Below are positions 42,627 through 51,058 of a stretch of 64,000 nucleotides of DNA, piece after piece. This DNA comes from Pseudonocardia alni. Lineage in GTDB: Bacteria > Actinomycetota > Actinomycetes > Mycobacteriales > Pseudonocardiaceae. The notes under the pieces are model-generated. The model did not search any database and was not told the origin of the DNA. It saw nothing but the letters and a program-made list of their open reading frames with translations. A program made the position numbers and the translations under genes. The stretch spans positions 3,348,001 through 3,412,000 of the forward strand of contig NZ_PHUJ01000003.1 in NCBI RefSeq assembly GCF_002813375.1. Reading direction: 5' to 3'. Each line of letters begins with the position of its first letter. Within the stretch, counting starts at the first letter, position 1.

Positions 42627-42667
42627 GAACGCCCCGGCCCTCCCGTGACGGGGGAGCCGGGGCGTTC
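42627..42667. terminator. Bidirectional hairpin between convergent genes
   Basis: Perfect 12-bp stem GAACGCCCCGGC / GCCGGGGCGTTC with an 17-nt loop that itself can pair, between the GGT stop and the MFS stop. Confidence 0.8.
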
Positions 42668-42690
42668 CACGTGGAACACGGACGGGTGGG

Positions 42691-45504
42691 TCAGCGGTGC
42701 GCCTCGCCCCGCAGACCCTGCTCGCCCTCCCGGACGTGCCGGCCGTTCTGCAGCCCGTTGCCGTCGACCGTCGGGGACGCGGCGCCGTTCCTGGACGCCT
42801 GCCCGTCGAGCGGGAGCGGGAACTCCACGTCGGAGTGGGTCACCCGGCCCGGCTCGAGAGCGACCACGTTCGCGACCGGGGCGTAGCCACTGGTCGCGAG
42901 GGTGTAGCTGCCCGCGGGCAGGCCCTCGAACGCGAAGGTCCCGTCCGGGCCGGACAGCCGCGACCCGACGACGGCGCCCTCGGCGTCGATCAGCGTGGCC
43001 AGTGCGTGCGCCACCGGGTGCCCGTCGGGCGCCGCGGTGACCCGGCCGGTGAGCCGGGAGCGCTGCGGCAGCCGCAGGTCCTGGACCGCCGTGCCGGAGC
43101 CGGGCACCTCGACGCCGACCGCCACCGGGTCGACGCCCTCGCCGGCGGCGGTGAGCGTGTAGCGCCCGGCCGGGACGCCGTCGAGCGCCCAGCGGCCGCC
43201 CTCACCGGATCGGCCTGCCGCGGCGACGTCGCCGCCGTGGTCGATCAGCGAGACGGTGACCCCGGGCAGCGGGGTGCCCGCGGCGTCGAGCACGGTGCCG
43301 CGGATGCCGCTGCTGACCGACAGCCGCACGTCGTGGCGGACCGGCTCGGTGCCGACCGAGACGGTCGCGGCGTGCGGCGGCAGCGTCGACGAGGCCGCGA
43401 CGACCAGGAAGCGTCCGGGCTGGTCGACGGCGATGCGGTAGTGGCCGTCGTCGTCGGTCGTGGTGCGACCGACCTGGTCGCCGGACAGCCGGGTGACGGT
43501 GACGACCGCCCCGGGGACCGGCGCGCCGGCGCCGCCCTGGACCCGTCCGGTGACGGCCGGGCCGTCGCCGCCCGTGGAGTGCAGGTGGTCCAGGCCCGCG
43601 GCCGCGGCGGCGTCACCGACGGTGCCGTTGTGCGGACGCGGCTGGGGCTTCGGCCGGGGCGCCGGGTGCGGCGGCTCCTGCCGGGCGACGACGGGCAGCG
43701 GCGTGGTGGGCGGCGCGATGTCCGCTCCGCGCCCACCGCCGTCGACCCGCCCGGCCGGGGCGGGGGCCGGGGCGACCGTCCCGAGCGCCTCTGTCGGGAC
43801 CGACGCGGCGGCGGCACCCTCGCCCGCGGCCTCGGCCCGGGCGGCCTGCGCACCGGACATGGTGCGCAGCGGCAGCTCCTTGACGAACAGCACCAGGACG
43901 AAGGCCACCGCGATCACGCAGGCCGCGATGAAGAACGCCAGCGTCATCGCGCTGGTGAAGCCCTCCTGGAACGGTGCGGCCAGCCGCGGGTCGATCCGCT
44001 GCAGGAAGGAGGAGTCGGCCAGCACCGAGGTGGACAGGCCGCCGGCCTGACCGGACTGCAGCGCCCCGACGACCTGCGCGTTGGCCGGGTCGGCCGCGAC
44101 GGCGGGGTCGGTCAGCGCGGCCCGGAACGAGCTCGTGCCGAGCGCGGCGCGGATGGCGTCGGCGATCTTGTCGCCGGCGGTGGAGAACACCACCGACAGG
44201 AAGATCGCGGTGCCCAGCGTGCCGCCCATCTGCCGGAAGAACGTCACCGAGGAGGTGGTGACACCCATGTCGCGGGCGGGCATCGCGTTCTGCACGGCGA
44301 GCACGAGGGTCTGCATGCACAGACCCAGGCCGAGACCCAGCAGGGCCATGGTCAGGTCGAGCTGCCAGATCGGGATCGACGGCGTGACGGTCTGCCACAG
44401 CAGCACCATCGCGATCGTGATGAACGCGGTGCCGATCACCGGGAAGATCTTGTAGCGGCCGGTGCGGGAGGTCAGCTGGCCGGAGAGGATCGACGCGACC
44501 ATGATCCCGCCGACCAGCGGCAGCATCATGAAGCCGGCCTCGATGGGCGTCGCGCCGTGCACGATCTGCAGGAACTGCGGCAGCAGCGCGATGCCGCCGA
44601 ACATCGCCATACCGATGAGCAGGTTGAGCACCGCGGACAGCGAGAAGATGCCGGTGCGGAACAGCCGCAGCGGCAGCAGCGCGGCGTCGCCGTAGGCACG
44701 CTCGGCCAGCAGGAACAGCAGCAGGCCGACGCCACCGATGACGTAGCAGACGATCGACGAGGTGGAGCCCCAGCCCCACTCGCGGCCCTGCTCGGCGACG
44801 ATCAGCAGCGGCACCAGGCACAGCGCCAGCGCCAGCGCGCCGGGCCAGTCGATCCGTGCGGGCCGCGGGACGTGCGGGATGTTCAGCACCCGCTGGACGA
44901 CGACCAGCGCGACGAGCCCGATGGGCACGTTGACCAGGAAGATCCAGCGCCACCCGTCGATGCCGACGATGGTGTCCACACCGGACAGCAGGCCGCCGAT
45001 GACCGGGCCGATCACGCTCGAGGTGCCGAACACGGCCAGGAAGAAGCCCTGGTACCGGGCACGTTCGCGCGGCGGCACGATGTCGCCGAGGATCGTCAGC
45101 GCCAGCGACATCAGGCCGCCGGCGCCGAGGCCCTGCAGCGCGCGGAACGCGGCCAGGGAGTACATCGACCAGGCCAGGGTGCAGGCCACGGACCCGATCA
45201 GGAAGATCGTGATCGCGGTCATGAACAGCGGCTTGCGGCCGAAGATGTCGGAGAGCTTGCCGTACAGCGGCGTGGTGATGGTGCTGGTGATGAGGAAGGC
45301 CGTCGTCGCCCACGCCTGCAGGTTGAGGCCCGACAGGTCGTCGGCGATGGTGCGGATCGCGGTCGAGACGACCGTCTGGTCCAGGGCGGCCAGGAACATG
45401 CCCAGCATCAGTCCACCCAGGACGGTCAGGATCTGCCGGTGCGTCAGCTCGCCGTCGCCGGAGGTGGCGACGGGGCGCTGCGCACTGGCGGCAGCGGTGG
45501 ACAT
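42691..45504 (-). CDS. MFS drug exporter (EmrB/QacA type) fused to three Ig-like repeats
   Basis: Protein of 937 aa. Residues 25 to about 540 form a 14-helix DHA2 transporter: LDQTVVSTA, GKLSDIFGRKPLF (motif A), GPVIGGLLSG (motif C). A Pro/Ala-rich linker (about 545-640) leads to three carboxypeptidase-regulatory-like/transthyretin-type repeats: AVTGRVQGGAGAPVPGAVVTV, GIRGTVLDAAGTPLPGVTV and RLTGRVTAAPDGHPVAHAL, each closing in a YTL/RFLV strand. Side of the membrane is not certain. ATG 45504 has AGGAG upstream and lies 2 bases after the marR stop, so MarR probably controls export. Confidence 0.9.
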   Translation of the reverse strand: MSTAAASAQRPVATSGDGELTHRQILTVLGGLMLGMFLAALDQTVVSTAIRTIADDLSGLNLQAWATTAFLITSTITTPLYGKLSDIFGRKPLFMTAITIFLIGSVACTLAWSMYSLAAFRALQGLGAGGLMSLALTILGDIVPPRERARYQGFFLAVFGTSSVIGPVIGGLLSGVDTIVGIDGWRWIFLVNVPIGLVALVVVQRVLNIPHVPRPARIDWPGALALALCLVPLLIVAEQGREWGWGSTSSIVCYVIGGVGLLLFLLAERAYGDAALLPLRLFRTGIFSLSAVLNLLIGMAMFGGIALLPQFLQIVHGATPIEAGFMMLPLVGGIMVASILSGQLTSRTGRYKIFPVIGTAFITIAMVLLWQTVTPSIPIWQLDLTMALLGLGLGLCMQTLVLAVQNAMPARDMGVTTSSVTFFRQMGGTLGTAIFLSVVFSTAGDKIADAIRAALGTSSFRAALTDPAVAADPANAQVVGALQSGQAGGLSTSVLADSSFLQRIDPRLAAPFQEGFTSAMTLAFFIAACVIAVAFVLVLFVKELPLRTMSGAQAARAEAAGEGAAAASVPTEALGTVAPAPAPAGRVDGGGRGADIAPPTTPLPVVARQEPPHPAPRPKPQPRPHNGTVGDAAAAAGLDHLHSTGGDGPAVTGRVQGGAGAPVPGAVVTVTRLSGDQVGRTTTDDDGHYRIAVDQPGRFLVVAASSTLPPHAATVSVGTEPVRHDVRLSVSSGIRGTVLDAAGTPLPGVTVSLIDHGGDVAAAGRSGEGGRWALDGVPAGRYTLTAAGEGVDPVAVGVEVPGSGTAVQDLRLPQRSRLTGRVTAAPDGHPVAHALATLIDAEGAVVGSRLSGPDGTFAFEGLPAGSYTLATSGYAPVANVVALEPGRVTHSDVEFPLPLDGQASRNGAASPTVDGNGLQNGRHVREGEQGLRGEAHR

Positions 45505-45506
45505 TC

Positions 45507-45992
45507 TCAGGACTCCTGTGCTTCGAAGGTCTGGTAGTCGTCGAGGAAGCGGCCGAGCAGTCCGGTGAGGGCCTGCCGGTCGTCGGGGCTCCACGCGGCC
45601 AGCACGGTGGCGATGACGTGCGCGCGACGGCGTCGCTCGGTCTCGATCACGCGGACGCCCTCGTCCGTCGCGGCGAGGAGGGAGGCGCGCCCGTCGCCGG
45701 GGTCGGCGCGCCGCTCGATGAGACCCGCCTTGACCAGGCCGGACACCTGTCGGCTGATCGTGGAGGGGTCGGAGTGGAAGGTGGCGGCGACCTCGCCGGC
45801 CCGTTGCGGGCCGCCGAAGTGGAGATGGGCCAGCACGTGGTACGCGGCCATGTCGACGATCATCTCGGGGCGGTGCCGTTCACCGGACCGCTTCACCTGG
45901 CGGACCAGCAGGAACAGCTCCCGGACGATCGAGTCGGCGAGCTCCAGGTCGGCGTCGGCGGGCTCGGCGGCGGCAGCGTGTGCGGTGCTCAT
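45507..45992 (-). CDS. MarR family transcriptional regulator
   Basis: Protein of 161 aa, winged helix: AHLHFGGPQRAGEVAATFHSDPSTISRQVSGLVKAGLIERRADPGDGRASLLAATDEG, the classical MarR core with the wing DPxDGR. It is in an operon with the MFS exporter directly downstream. ATG 45992 follows GAGAGGGGG. Likely repressor of its own operon, relieved by a drug or phenolic ligand. Confidence 0.95.
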   Translation of the reverse strand: MSTAHAAAAEPADADLELADSIVRELFLLVRQVKRSGERHRPEMIVDMAAYHVLAHLHFGGPQRAGEVAATFHSDPSTISRQVSGLVKAGLIERRADPGDGRASLLAATDEGVRVIETERRRRAHVIATVLAAWSPDDRQALTGLLGRFLDDYQTFEAQES

Positions 45993-46025
45993 CGCGGACC
46001 CCCTCTCGGTAGTGCATGTATCACG

Positions 46026-46035
46026 CAACTAGTTG
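46026..46035. promoter_or_regulatory. Palindrome CAACTAGTTG, candidate MarR operator
   Basis: Perfect 10-bp palindrome 34 bases before the marR start. A second palindrome TTGCGCAA follows near 46061-46068. Position fits autoregulation; the plus-strand gene start at 46117 is close enough to be co-regulated. Confidence 0.5.
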
Positions 46036-46103
46036 ACTCGCGCAAGCATGCGCCGATGCGTTGCGCAATGCAAAGCGATTGGCCGTGAGCTGCGCCACCT
46101 GAT

Positions 46104-46109
46104 TACGGT
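46104..46109 (+). promoter_or_regulatory. -10 hexamer TACGGT, leaderless start
   Basis: TACGGT ends 7 nt before GTG 46117; no ribosome site is visible. Confidence 0.5.
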
Positions 46110-46116
46110 GCGGTTC

Positions 46117-46398
46117 GTGAGCACTCCACAGCGGATCCGGCTGCGTCGCACGAAGGGGTGGCGCAAACCCGACGGCGCGGTGCTCGTCACCCGGCCCGGA
46201 CCGTGGGGCAACCCCTTCGACGTGCGTGAGATGGGGCGGGCACCGGCCATCGCCGCGCACCGCCGCTGGCTGCTCGACGAGCGCCCCGACCTGGTCGAAC
46301 GGGCCCGGGTCGAACTCGCGGGCAAGGACCTGTGCTGCTGGTGCGCCGAGGACGTGCCCTGCCACGCGGACACGCTGATCGAGGTGGCGAACCGGTGA
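46117..46398 (+). CDS. DUF4326 protein
   Basis: Protein of 93 aa: RIRLRRTKGWRKPDGAVLVTRPGPWGNPF at the start and LAGKDLCCWCAEDVPCHADTLIE at the end are the DUF4326 hallmarks (WxNPF block and a CxxW/C...CHAD cluster). The cluster may bind metal. The family occurs widely in phages and bacteria; no activity is known to me. Its stop overlaps the P450 start (GTGA), so the two are translationally coupled. Confidence 0.88.
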   Translation: MSTPQRIRLRRTKGWRKPDGAVLVTRPGPWGNPFDVREMGRAPAIAAHRRWLLDERPDLVERARVELAGKDLCCWCAEDVPCHADTLIEVANR

Positions 46399-47642
46399 GC
46401 GGCCCCGATGGGGTCGACCCGGACGAGATCGACACCGATGTGTTCGACCCGCGCGTGTTCGCCCGCGGGGTGCCGCACGATGCGCTGCGGCTGCTGCGCG
46501 ACGCCGCGCCCGTCTCCTGGCAGGACGAGCACGCCGTCGGCCCGTGGCCGGCCGGACCCGGGTTCTGGGCCGTCACCCGCTACGACGACGTCCGGCACGT
46601 CCTGCGCAGCCCGGCCGACTACTCGTCGTCGCTCGGGGCGACGCAGATCCGCGACCCCGACCCGGCCGACCTGCCGTTCCTGCGCCGGATGGTGCTCAAC
46701 ATGGACCCGCCGGAGCAGGTCCGGCTGCGGACGCTGGTCACCGGGGCGTTCACGCGTCGTCGGCTGGAGGGGTTCGCCGCCACGGTGCAGCGCCGCGCCG
46801 ACGCGCTCCTGGACGCCGTGCGCGACGACGGCGGCTGCGAGCTCGTCGGGCAGGTCACCGACGAGTTCCCGCTGCAGAACCTGTCCGACCTGCTCGGCGT
46901 GCCGGTCGAGGACCGCCCGATGCTGCTGCACTGGACGAACCGGGTGATCGGCTACCAGGACCCGGACCACGCGGCCGAGGGTCCGCCGGTGAACCCGCGC
47001 TCCCCGGCCGCGCTGGCCGACATGTTCGGCTACGCCGACGCCCTCGCCGAGCGCAAGCGCGCCGAGCCCGACGACGACGTCATGACCGCGCTGGTGCACG
47101 CCGAGGTCGACGGCCGCGCACTCACCGGCCCTGAGCTGCACATGTTCTTCTTCCTGCTGGTCATCGCGGGCAACGACACGGTGCGCAGCGCGCTGCCGGG
47201 CGGGGTGCTCGCGCTCGTCGGGCACCCCGACGCCTACACCCGCCTGCGCGCGGAACCGGGTCTGCTGCCGTCGGCGATCGAGGAGATCCTGCGCTGGCAC
47301 CCGCCGGTGCTGACGTTCCGCCGGACCGCCACCCGCGACCACGTCCTGAACGGGGCGGAGATCGCGGCGGGGGACAAGGTCGTCGTCTACCACTGCTCGG
47401 CGCACCGCGACGAGCGCCGCTTCGCCGACCCGGACACCGTCGACATCACCCGCTCCCCGAACGAGCACCTGGCGTTCGGGCAGGGGCCGCACCTGTGCCT
47501 GGGCGCGCACTTCGCCCGGATGCAGATGCGGGCCTTCCTCGCCGCGTTCCTGCGCCTGCCGCCGGCCCGGCTCGACGGGGAGGTGCGCCGGCTGACCTCC
47601 AACTTCATCAACGGGACGACCCGGCTGCCGCTCGCGTGGTGA
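46395..47642 (+). CDS. Cytochrome P450
   Basis: Protein of 415 aa, soluble bacterial P450. I-helix AGNDT (258-262), ExxR as EEILR (E297-R300), heme loop FGQGPHLCLGAHFAR with Cys368. Within the I-helix Asn replaces the usual acid/Gly pattern position, as in CYP124/125/142-like enzymes that oxidise lipids or sterols; the closest subfamily cannot be fixed by eye. GTG 46395 overlaps DUF4326. No ferredoxin or reductase gene is near. Confidence 0.93.
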   Translation: MSGPDGVDPDEIDTDVFDPRVFARGVPHDALRLLRDAAPVSWQDEHAVGPWPAGPGFWAVTRYDDVRHVLRSPADYSSSLGATQIRDPDPADLPFLRRMVLNMDPPEQVRLRTLVTGAFTRRRLEGFAATVQRRADALLDAVRDDGGCELVGQVTDEFPLQNLSDLLGVPVEDRPMLLHWTNRVIGYQDPDHAAEGPPVNPRSPAALADMFGYADALAERKRAEPDDDVMTALVHAEVDGRALTGPELHMFFFLLVIAGNDTVRSALPGGVLALVGHPDAYTRLRAEPGLLPSAIEEILRWHPPVLTFRRTATRDHVLNGAEIAAGDKVVVYHCSAHRDERRFADPDTVDITRSPNEHLAFGQGPHLCLGAHFARMQMRAFLAAFLRLPPARLDGEVRRLTSNFINGTTRLPLAW

Positions 47643-47650
47643 TCGGCCAC

Positions 47651-47656
47651 TAGCGT
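47651..47656 (+). promoter_or_regulatory. -10 hexamer TAGCGT for the cupin lipoprotein
   Basis: TAGCGT directly after the P450 stop; transcription would start near 47663, giving a roughly 33-nt leader that contains the GGAGGG ribosome site. Confidence 0.45.
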
Positions 47657-47695
47657 GCGGTGCGATCACGCATCGCGCCCGGAGGGACACCGCCC

Positions 47696-48256
47696 GTGCC
47701 GCTCGCCCGTCACCTTCTCGGACCGGCCCTGCTGGTCGCGACCGCCGCCCTGCTCGCGGGGTGTGCCCAGCCGGGGCAGCTCGGCCACGAGTCCGACGCC
47801 GCACCCTCCGACGGGACGACCGTCGAGATCGTCCCGGCCGACCGGTCCGCGGCGCCGACCACCTCCGCGGCCGCCCCCGGTGGCCCCGAGGTTCCCGGTG
47901 TGACCGCGGCCCAGGCGGGTTCCGACGCGGTGGGCCGCCTGGACCGCCCCGTCGACATCTCCACGCCCGGTCCCGCCGAGCTTCTCGTGCGCACCGAGGT
48001 GCTGCAGCCGGGCCAGGCGAGCGGCTGGGTCCGCCACCCCGGCACGGTGATCACCGTCGTGCGGTCCGGCACGGTGACCGTGCAGCGCGCCGACTCCTGC
48101 GAGCCGCGCCCGTTCGGCCCGGGGGAGGCGTTCTTCCTGGAGGACGGCAGGCCCAACGAGCTGCGCAACGACGGCCCGGACCCGGTCGTGCTGACCCGCT
48201 CGGAGCTGCTGGCCCCCGGCGCCCCCGAACGCGAGCCCGTCGAACCCGCCTGCTGA
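47696..48256 (+). CDS. Cupin-domain lipoprotein
   Basis: Protein of 186 aa. The lipoprotein signal peptide has lipobox ALLAGC (Cys about residue 21), followed by a Ser/Ala/Pro linker. A small cupin domain (about 95-180) has RTEVLQPGQASGWVRHPGTVITVVRSGTVTV and GEAFFLEDGRPNELRNDG. The first cupin motif has one His (RHPG), the second none of the usual His/Glu set, so metal binding is doubtful. GTG 47696 follows GGAGGG at 9 nt; an ATG at 47660 would spoil the signal peptide layout. Outer-face, membrane-anchored; ligand unknown. Confidence 0.85.
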   Translation: MPLARHLLGPALLVATAALLAGCAQPGQLGHESDAAPSDGTTVEIVPADRSAAPTTSAAAPGGPEVPGVTAAQAGSDAVGRLDRPVDISTPGPAELLVRTEVLQPGQASGWVRHPGTVITVVRSGTVTVQRADSCEPRPFGPGEAFFLEDGRPNELRNDGPDPVVLTRSELLAPGAPEREPVEPAC

Positions 48257-48363
48257 GACCCCGCGCGGCCCCGCACCGCCGGGTGGCCCGCGCGCGGGTA
48301 CTCGGTTCTGTCGGCCCCCTGTGGGAACATCGTGGGCGGTACCGGGGCAGGGGAGCGGACACC

Positions 48364-48804
48364 TTGACGACGAAGACGGTCATCGCGGCGGACTACCGTG
48401 AATGGCAGGTGAGCCGGCGGATCGAGTGGACCACGCCGGCGGTCGGTGACGAGTTCGAGCACGACGTCGACGCGGGTAACGGCGCGGTCGTGCTGATCCT
48501 CGGCACGCTGGTGTTCTTCTGGCTGGTCCTCGTCGTCTGGGTGCCCGGCGGGGTGGTCTTCCCCTGGTTCTACTGGCTCGTCGTCATCGTCGGACTGGGT
48601 TTCTTCCCGTTCCGCTGGCTGCTGCGCAGGCCGTTCACGATCACCGCGAAGACCCAGGGCGGCTACGACCTGCCCCCGGAGAAGTGGACGGGCATGGTGC
48701 GCGGGCTCGCCACCGCACGCGAGGAGACCAAGGTGGTCGTGCGCAGCCTCAAGAACCGCTCGACGCCCGGCCACGCGGACAGCCCGCTGCAGCCGATCAA
48801 CTAG
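48364..48804 (+). CDS. Two-helix membrane protein, unknown function
   Basis: Protein of 146 aa. A soluble N-terminus (EWQVSRRIEWTTPAVGDEFEHDVDAG) is followed by two adjacent transmembrane helices (about 43-62 and 66-84) and a basic C-terminal segment of 60 residues with TAKTQGGYDLPPEKWTGMVRG. I chose TTG 48364 because GGGGAG stands 8 nt upstream; no ATG or GTG in frame fits. I do not know the family. It is 8 bases before the DNA glycosylase gene, likely one transcript. Confidence 0.75.
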   Translation: MTTKTVIAADYREWQVSRRIEWTTPAVGDEFEHDVDAGNGAVVLILGTLVFFWLVLVVWVPGGVVFPWFYWLVVIVGLGFFPFRWLLRRPFTITAKTQGGYDLPPEKWTGMVRGLATAREETKVVVRSLKNRSTPGHADSPLQPIN

Positions 48805-48812
48805 GAGTCGCG

Positions 48813-49691
48813 GTGCCCGAACTGCCCGAGGTGGAGGCCCTGGCCCACCACCTGCGTGAGCACGCCGTGTACCGCCCGGTGGCCCGGGTGGACCTGGCCT
48901 CGATGAGCGCGCTGAAGACGTTCGACCCACCGGTGTCGGCGCTGGTGGGCCGGGTGGTGACCGGGGCGTCGCGGTTCGGGAAGTTCCTGTCGGTCGACTT
49001 CGACGACCGCCCCGACACCGGCCCGCTGCACCTGGTCACGCACCTGTCCCGGGCCGGCTGGCTGCGCTGGCACACCACGGCGGGCGTCACCCCGCCCAAG
49101 CCGGGCCGCGGCCCGTTGCAGCTGCGGGTTCACCTCGACCAGGTCGGCGGGCCGGGCTTCGACCTCACCGAGCAGGGCACCCAGAAGCGGCTCGCCGTGT
49201 ACCTGGTGGAGGACCCGGCGCAGGTCCCGGGCATCGCGAAGCTGGGGCCGGACGCGCTGGAGCTGGGCCGGGCCGGTCTCGACGAGCTGCTCGACGGTGA
49301 CAACCGCAGGCTCAAGACGCTGCTGGTCGACCAGTCCACGCTCGCCGGCATCGGCAACGCCTACTCCGACGAGATCCTGCACACCGCGCGCCTGTCGCCC
49401 TACGCCACGGCGTCCCGGCTCGACGCCGCCGCCCGGGACACCCTGTTCGAGTCGCTGCACGCCGTGCTGTCCGACGCGGTGGCCCGCTCGGTCGGCCAGG
49501 GTGCCGCGGAGCTCAAGGGGGAGAAGCGCTCGGGGCTGCGGGTGCACGCCCGCACCGGACTGCCCTGCCCGGTCTGCGGCGACACCGTGCGCGAGGTGTC
49601 GTTCGCGGAGAGATCGTTCCAGTACTGTCCGACCTGCCAGACCGGGGGGAAACCGCTCGCCGACCGCCGCCTGTCCCGGTTGGTGCGCTAG
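48813..49691 (+). CDS. Fpg/Nei family DNA glycosylase
   Basis: Protein of 292 aa. It starts PELPEVE (catalytic Pro2, Glu3 after the initiator), has LKTLLVDQSTLAGIGNAYSDEIL (H2TH) and a C-terminal zinc finger CPVC...YCPTCQTGG. It removes oxidised bases and cleaves the abasic site. The Arg/Lys positions in the finger loop resemble Nei-like rather than MutM enzymes, so 8-oxoG specificity is not assured. GTG 48813 follows GGAG. The stop shares one base with the start of the sensor kinase gene. Confidence 0.93.
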   Translation: MPELPEVEALAHHLREHAVYRPVARVDLASMSALKTFDPPVSALVGRVVTGASRFGKFLSVDFDDRPDTGPLHLVTHLSRAGWLRWHTTAGVTPPKPGRGPLQLRVHLDQVGGPGFDLTEQGTQKRLAVYLVEDPAQVPGIAKLGPDALELGRAGLDELLDGDNRRLKTLLVDQSTLAGIGNAYSDEILHTARLSPYATASRLDAAARDTLFESLHAVLSDAVARSVGQGAAELKGEKRSGLRVHARTGLPCPVCGDTVREVSFAERSFQYCPTCQTGGKPLADRRLSRLVR

Positions 49692-50935
49692 TGGCGGGCG
49701 CGGGAACGGGGGTGCTCGCAGTCGTGGACGGATCCACCACGCTCACCCCGTCCATGGCGCTGCTGCTCGTGGTGGCGGTCGTCGTCGGCGTGGTCGCGGT
49801 GTTCTTCTTCCTGTGGCAGCGCAACCGGCGCAACACGATGGTCTCGCCGCTGGCCAAGGCCACGTTCTCCGCGCTGCACACGGTCGCGCTGGCCGCGCCG
49901 GTGCTGCGCGAGGGGCTGTCGTCGCGCTCGGCGTCGCAGGCGCTGCCGTATCTGCGCCAGCTGCTGGAGACCACGGCGATGGCGATGACCGACTCCCGCG
50001 GGACGGTCCTGGGCTGGGACGGCACCGCCGACCAGCACCAGCAGGACGTGCAGACGCTCGCCGACACGGTCGTCCGGACCGGCCGGATGGAGCTGATGAG
50101 CCACACCTCCATCAAGTGCAACCAGCCCGGCTGCGAGGTGCGGGGGATCGTCGTCGTCCCGCTGGAGAGCGACGGCACCATCATCGGCACGCTCGCCGCG
50201 CTCACCCCGTCGACGGCGGGTCCCCCGGTGCTGCGGGCCACCGGCGAGGTCGCGCGCTACGTGTCCAGCCAGCTGGAGCTCGCCGAGCTCGACGACTCCC
50301 GGGCGCGGCTCAACCGCGCCGAGGTCCGCGCCCTGCGCGCCCAGATCTCGCCGCACTTCGTCTACAACGCGCTCACCACGATCGCCTCGTTCATCCGCAC
50401 CGACCCGGCGCGCGCCCGTGAGCTGCTCATCGAGTTCGCCGACTTCACCCGGTACTTGTTCCGCTCGGCCGGTGAGTACACGACGCTGCTCGACGAGCTG
50501 AACAACATCGAGCGCTACGTCCGGCTGGAGAAGGCCCGCTTCGGGAACCGGCTCAACATCAAGCTCCAGATCGACCAGGAGGTGCAGAACGTCGTCCTGC
50601 CCTTCCTCGCGCTGCAGCCGCTGGTGGAGAACGCGGTCCGGCACGGGTTGTCCGGCAAGCCCAACGGCGGCACCGTCACCATCCGGGCGGAGAACGCCGG
50701 GTCGGAGTGCGTGATCGTCGTCGAGGACGACGGCGTCGGCATGGACCCGGCCCGGCTCAACGAGGATCTCGACGACGCCCACCTCTCCGGCGCGCACGTC
50801 GGCCTCGGCAACGTCGACGACCGCATGCGCTCGGCCTTCGGCGACAACTTCGGCCTCGTCGTCGACACCAACATCGGCGCCGGTATGAAGATCACGCTGC
50901 GCGTCCCGAAGTTCCGGGCGGGCATCCGGGCCTGA
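49691..50935 (+). CDS. LytS-type sensor histidine kinase
   Basis: Protein of 414 aa. One transmembrane helix (about 20-42), a GAF-like domain (about 60-195) containing the cysteine pair C143/C148, a HisKA_7TM/His_kinase motif with phospho-acceptor H222 in SPHFVYNALTTI, and HATPase_c (LPFLALQPLVENAVRHGL, DDGVGMDPARL). Unlike LytS or BtsS there is no multi-helix sensor, so the ligand is probably sensed in the cytoplasmic GAF-like domain. Its partner LytTR regulator lies 1.2 kb downstream, beyond an S49 peptidase. GTG start 49691. Confidence 0.93.
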   Translation: MAGAGTGVLAVVDGSTTLTPSMALLLVVAVVVGVVAVFFFLWQRNRRNTMVSPLAKATFSALHTVALAAPVLREGLSSRSASQALPYLRQLLETTAMAMTDSRGTVLGWDGTADQHQQDVQTLADTVVRTGRMELMSHTSIKCNQPGCEVRGIVVVPLESDGTIIGTLAALTPSTAGPPVLRATGEVARYVSSQLELAELDDSRARLNRAEVRALRAQISPHFVYNALTTIASFIRTDPARARELLIEFADFTRYLFRSAGEYTTLLDELNNIERYVRLEKARFGNRLNIKLQIDQEVQNVVLPFLALQPLVENAVRHGLSGKPNGGTVTIRAENAGSECVIVVEDDGVGMDPARLNEDLDDAHLSGAHVGLGNVDDRMRSAFGDNFGLVVDTNIGAGMKITLRVPKFRAGIRA

Positions 50936-51044
50936 CCGGCGGGCATCCGTGGGACCCTCCGGCGATCCGCTGGGCCGTACGGGTGACATGAGTGGTCGCG
51001 AGCTGTGCCGATCCGGTCACACCACGTCACCCTGTGCTCGCGCG

Positions 51045-51050
51045 TACGGT
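51045..51050 (+). promoter_or_regulatory. -10 hexamer TACGGT before the S49 peptidase
   Basis: TACGGT ends 8 nt before ATG 51059, so the peptidase may have its own near-leaderless transcript. Confidence 0.4.
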
Positions 51051-51058
51051 GGGACGGC

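Noticed and set aside
42697..45537. 946-codon plus-strand frame
   Set aside because: Antisense to the MFS transporter, whose 14 helices and Ig-like repeats are clear.
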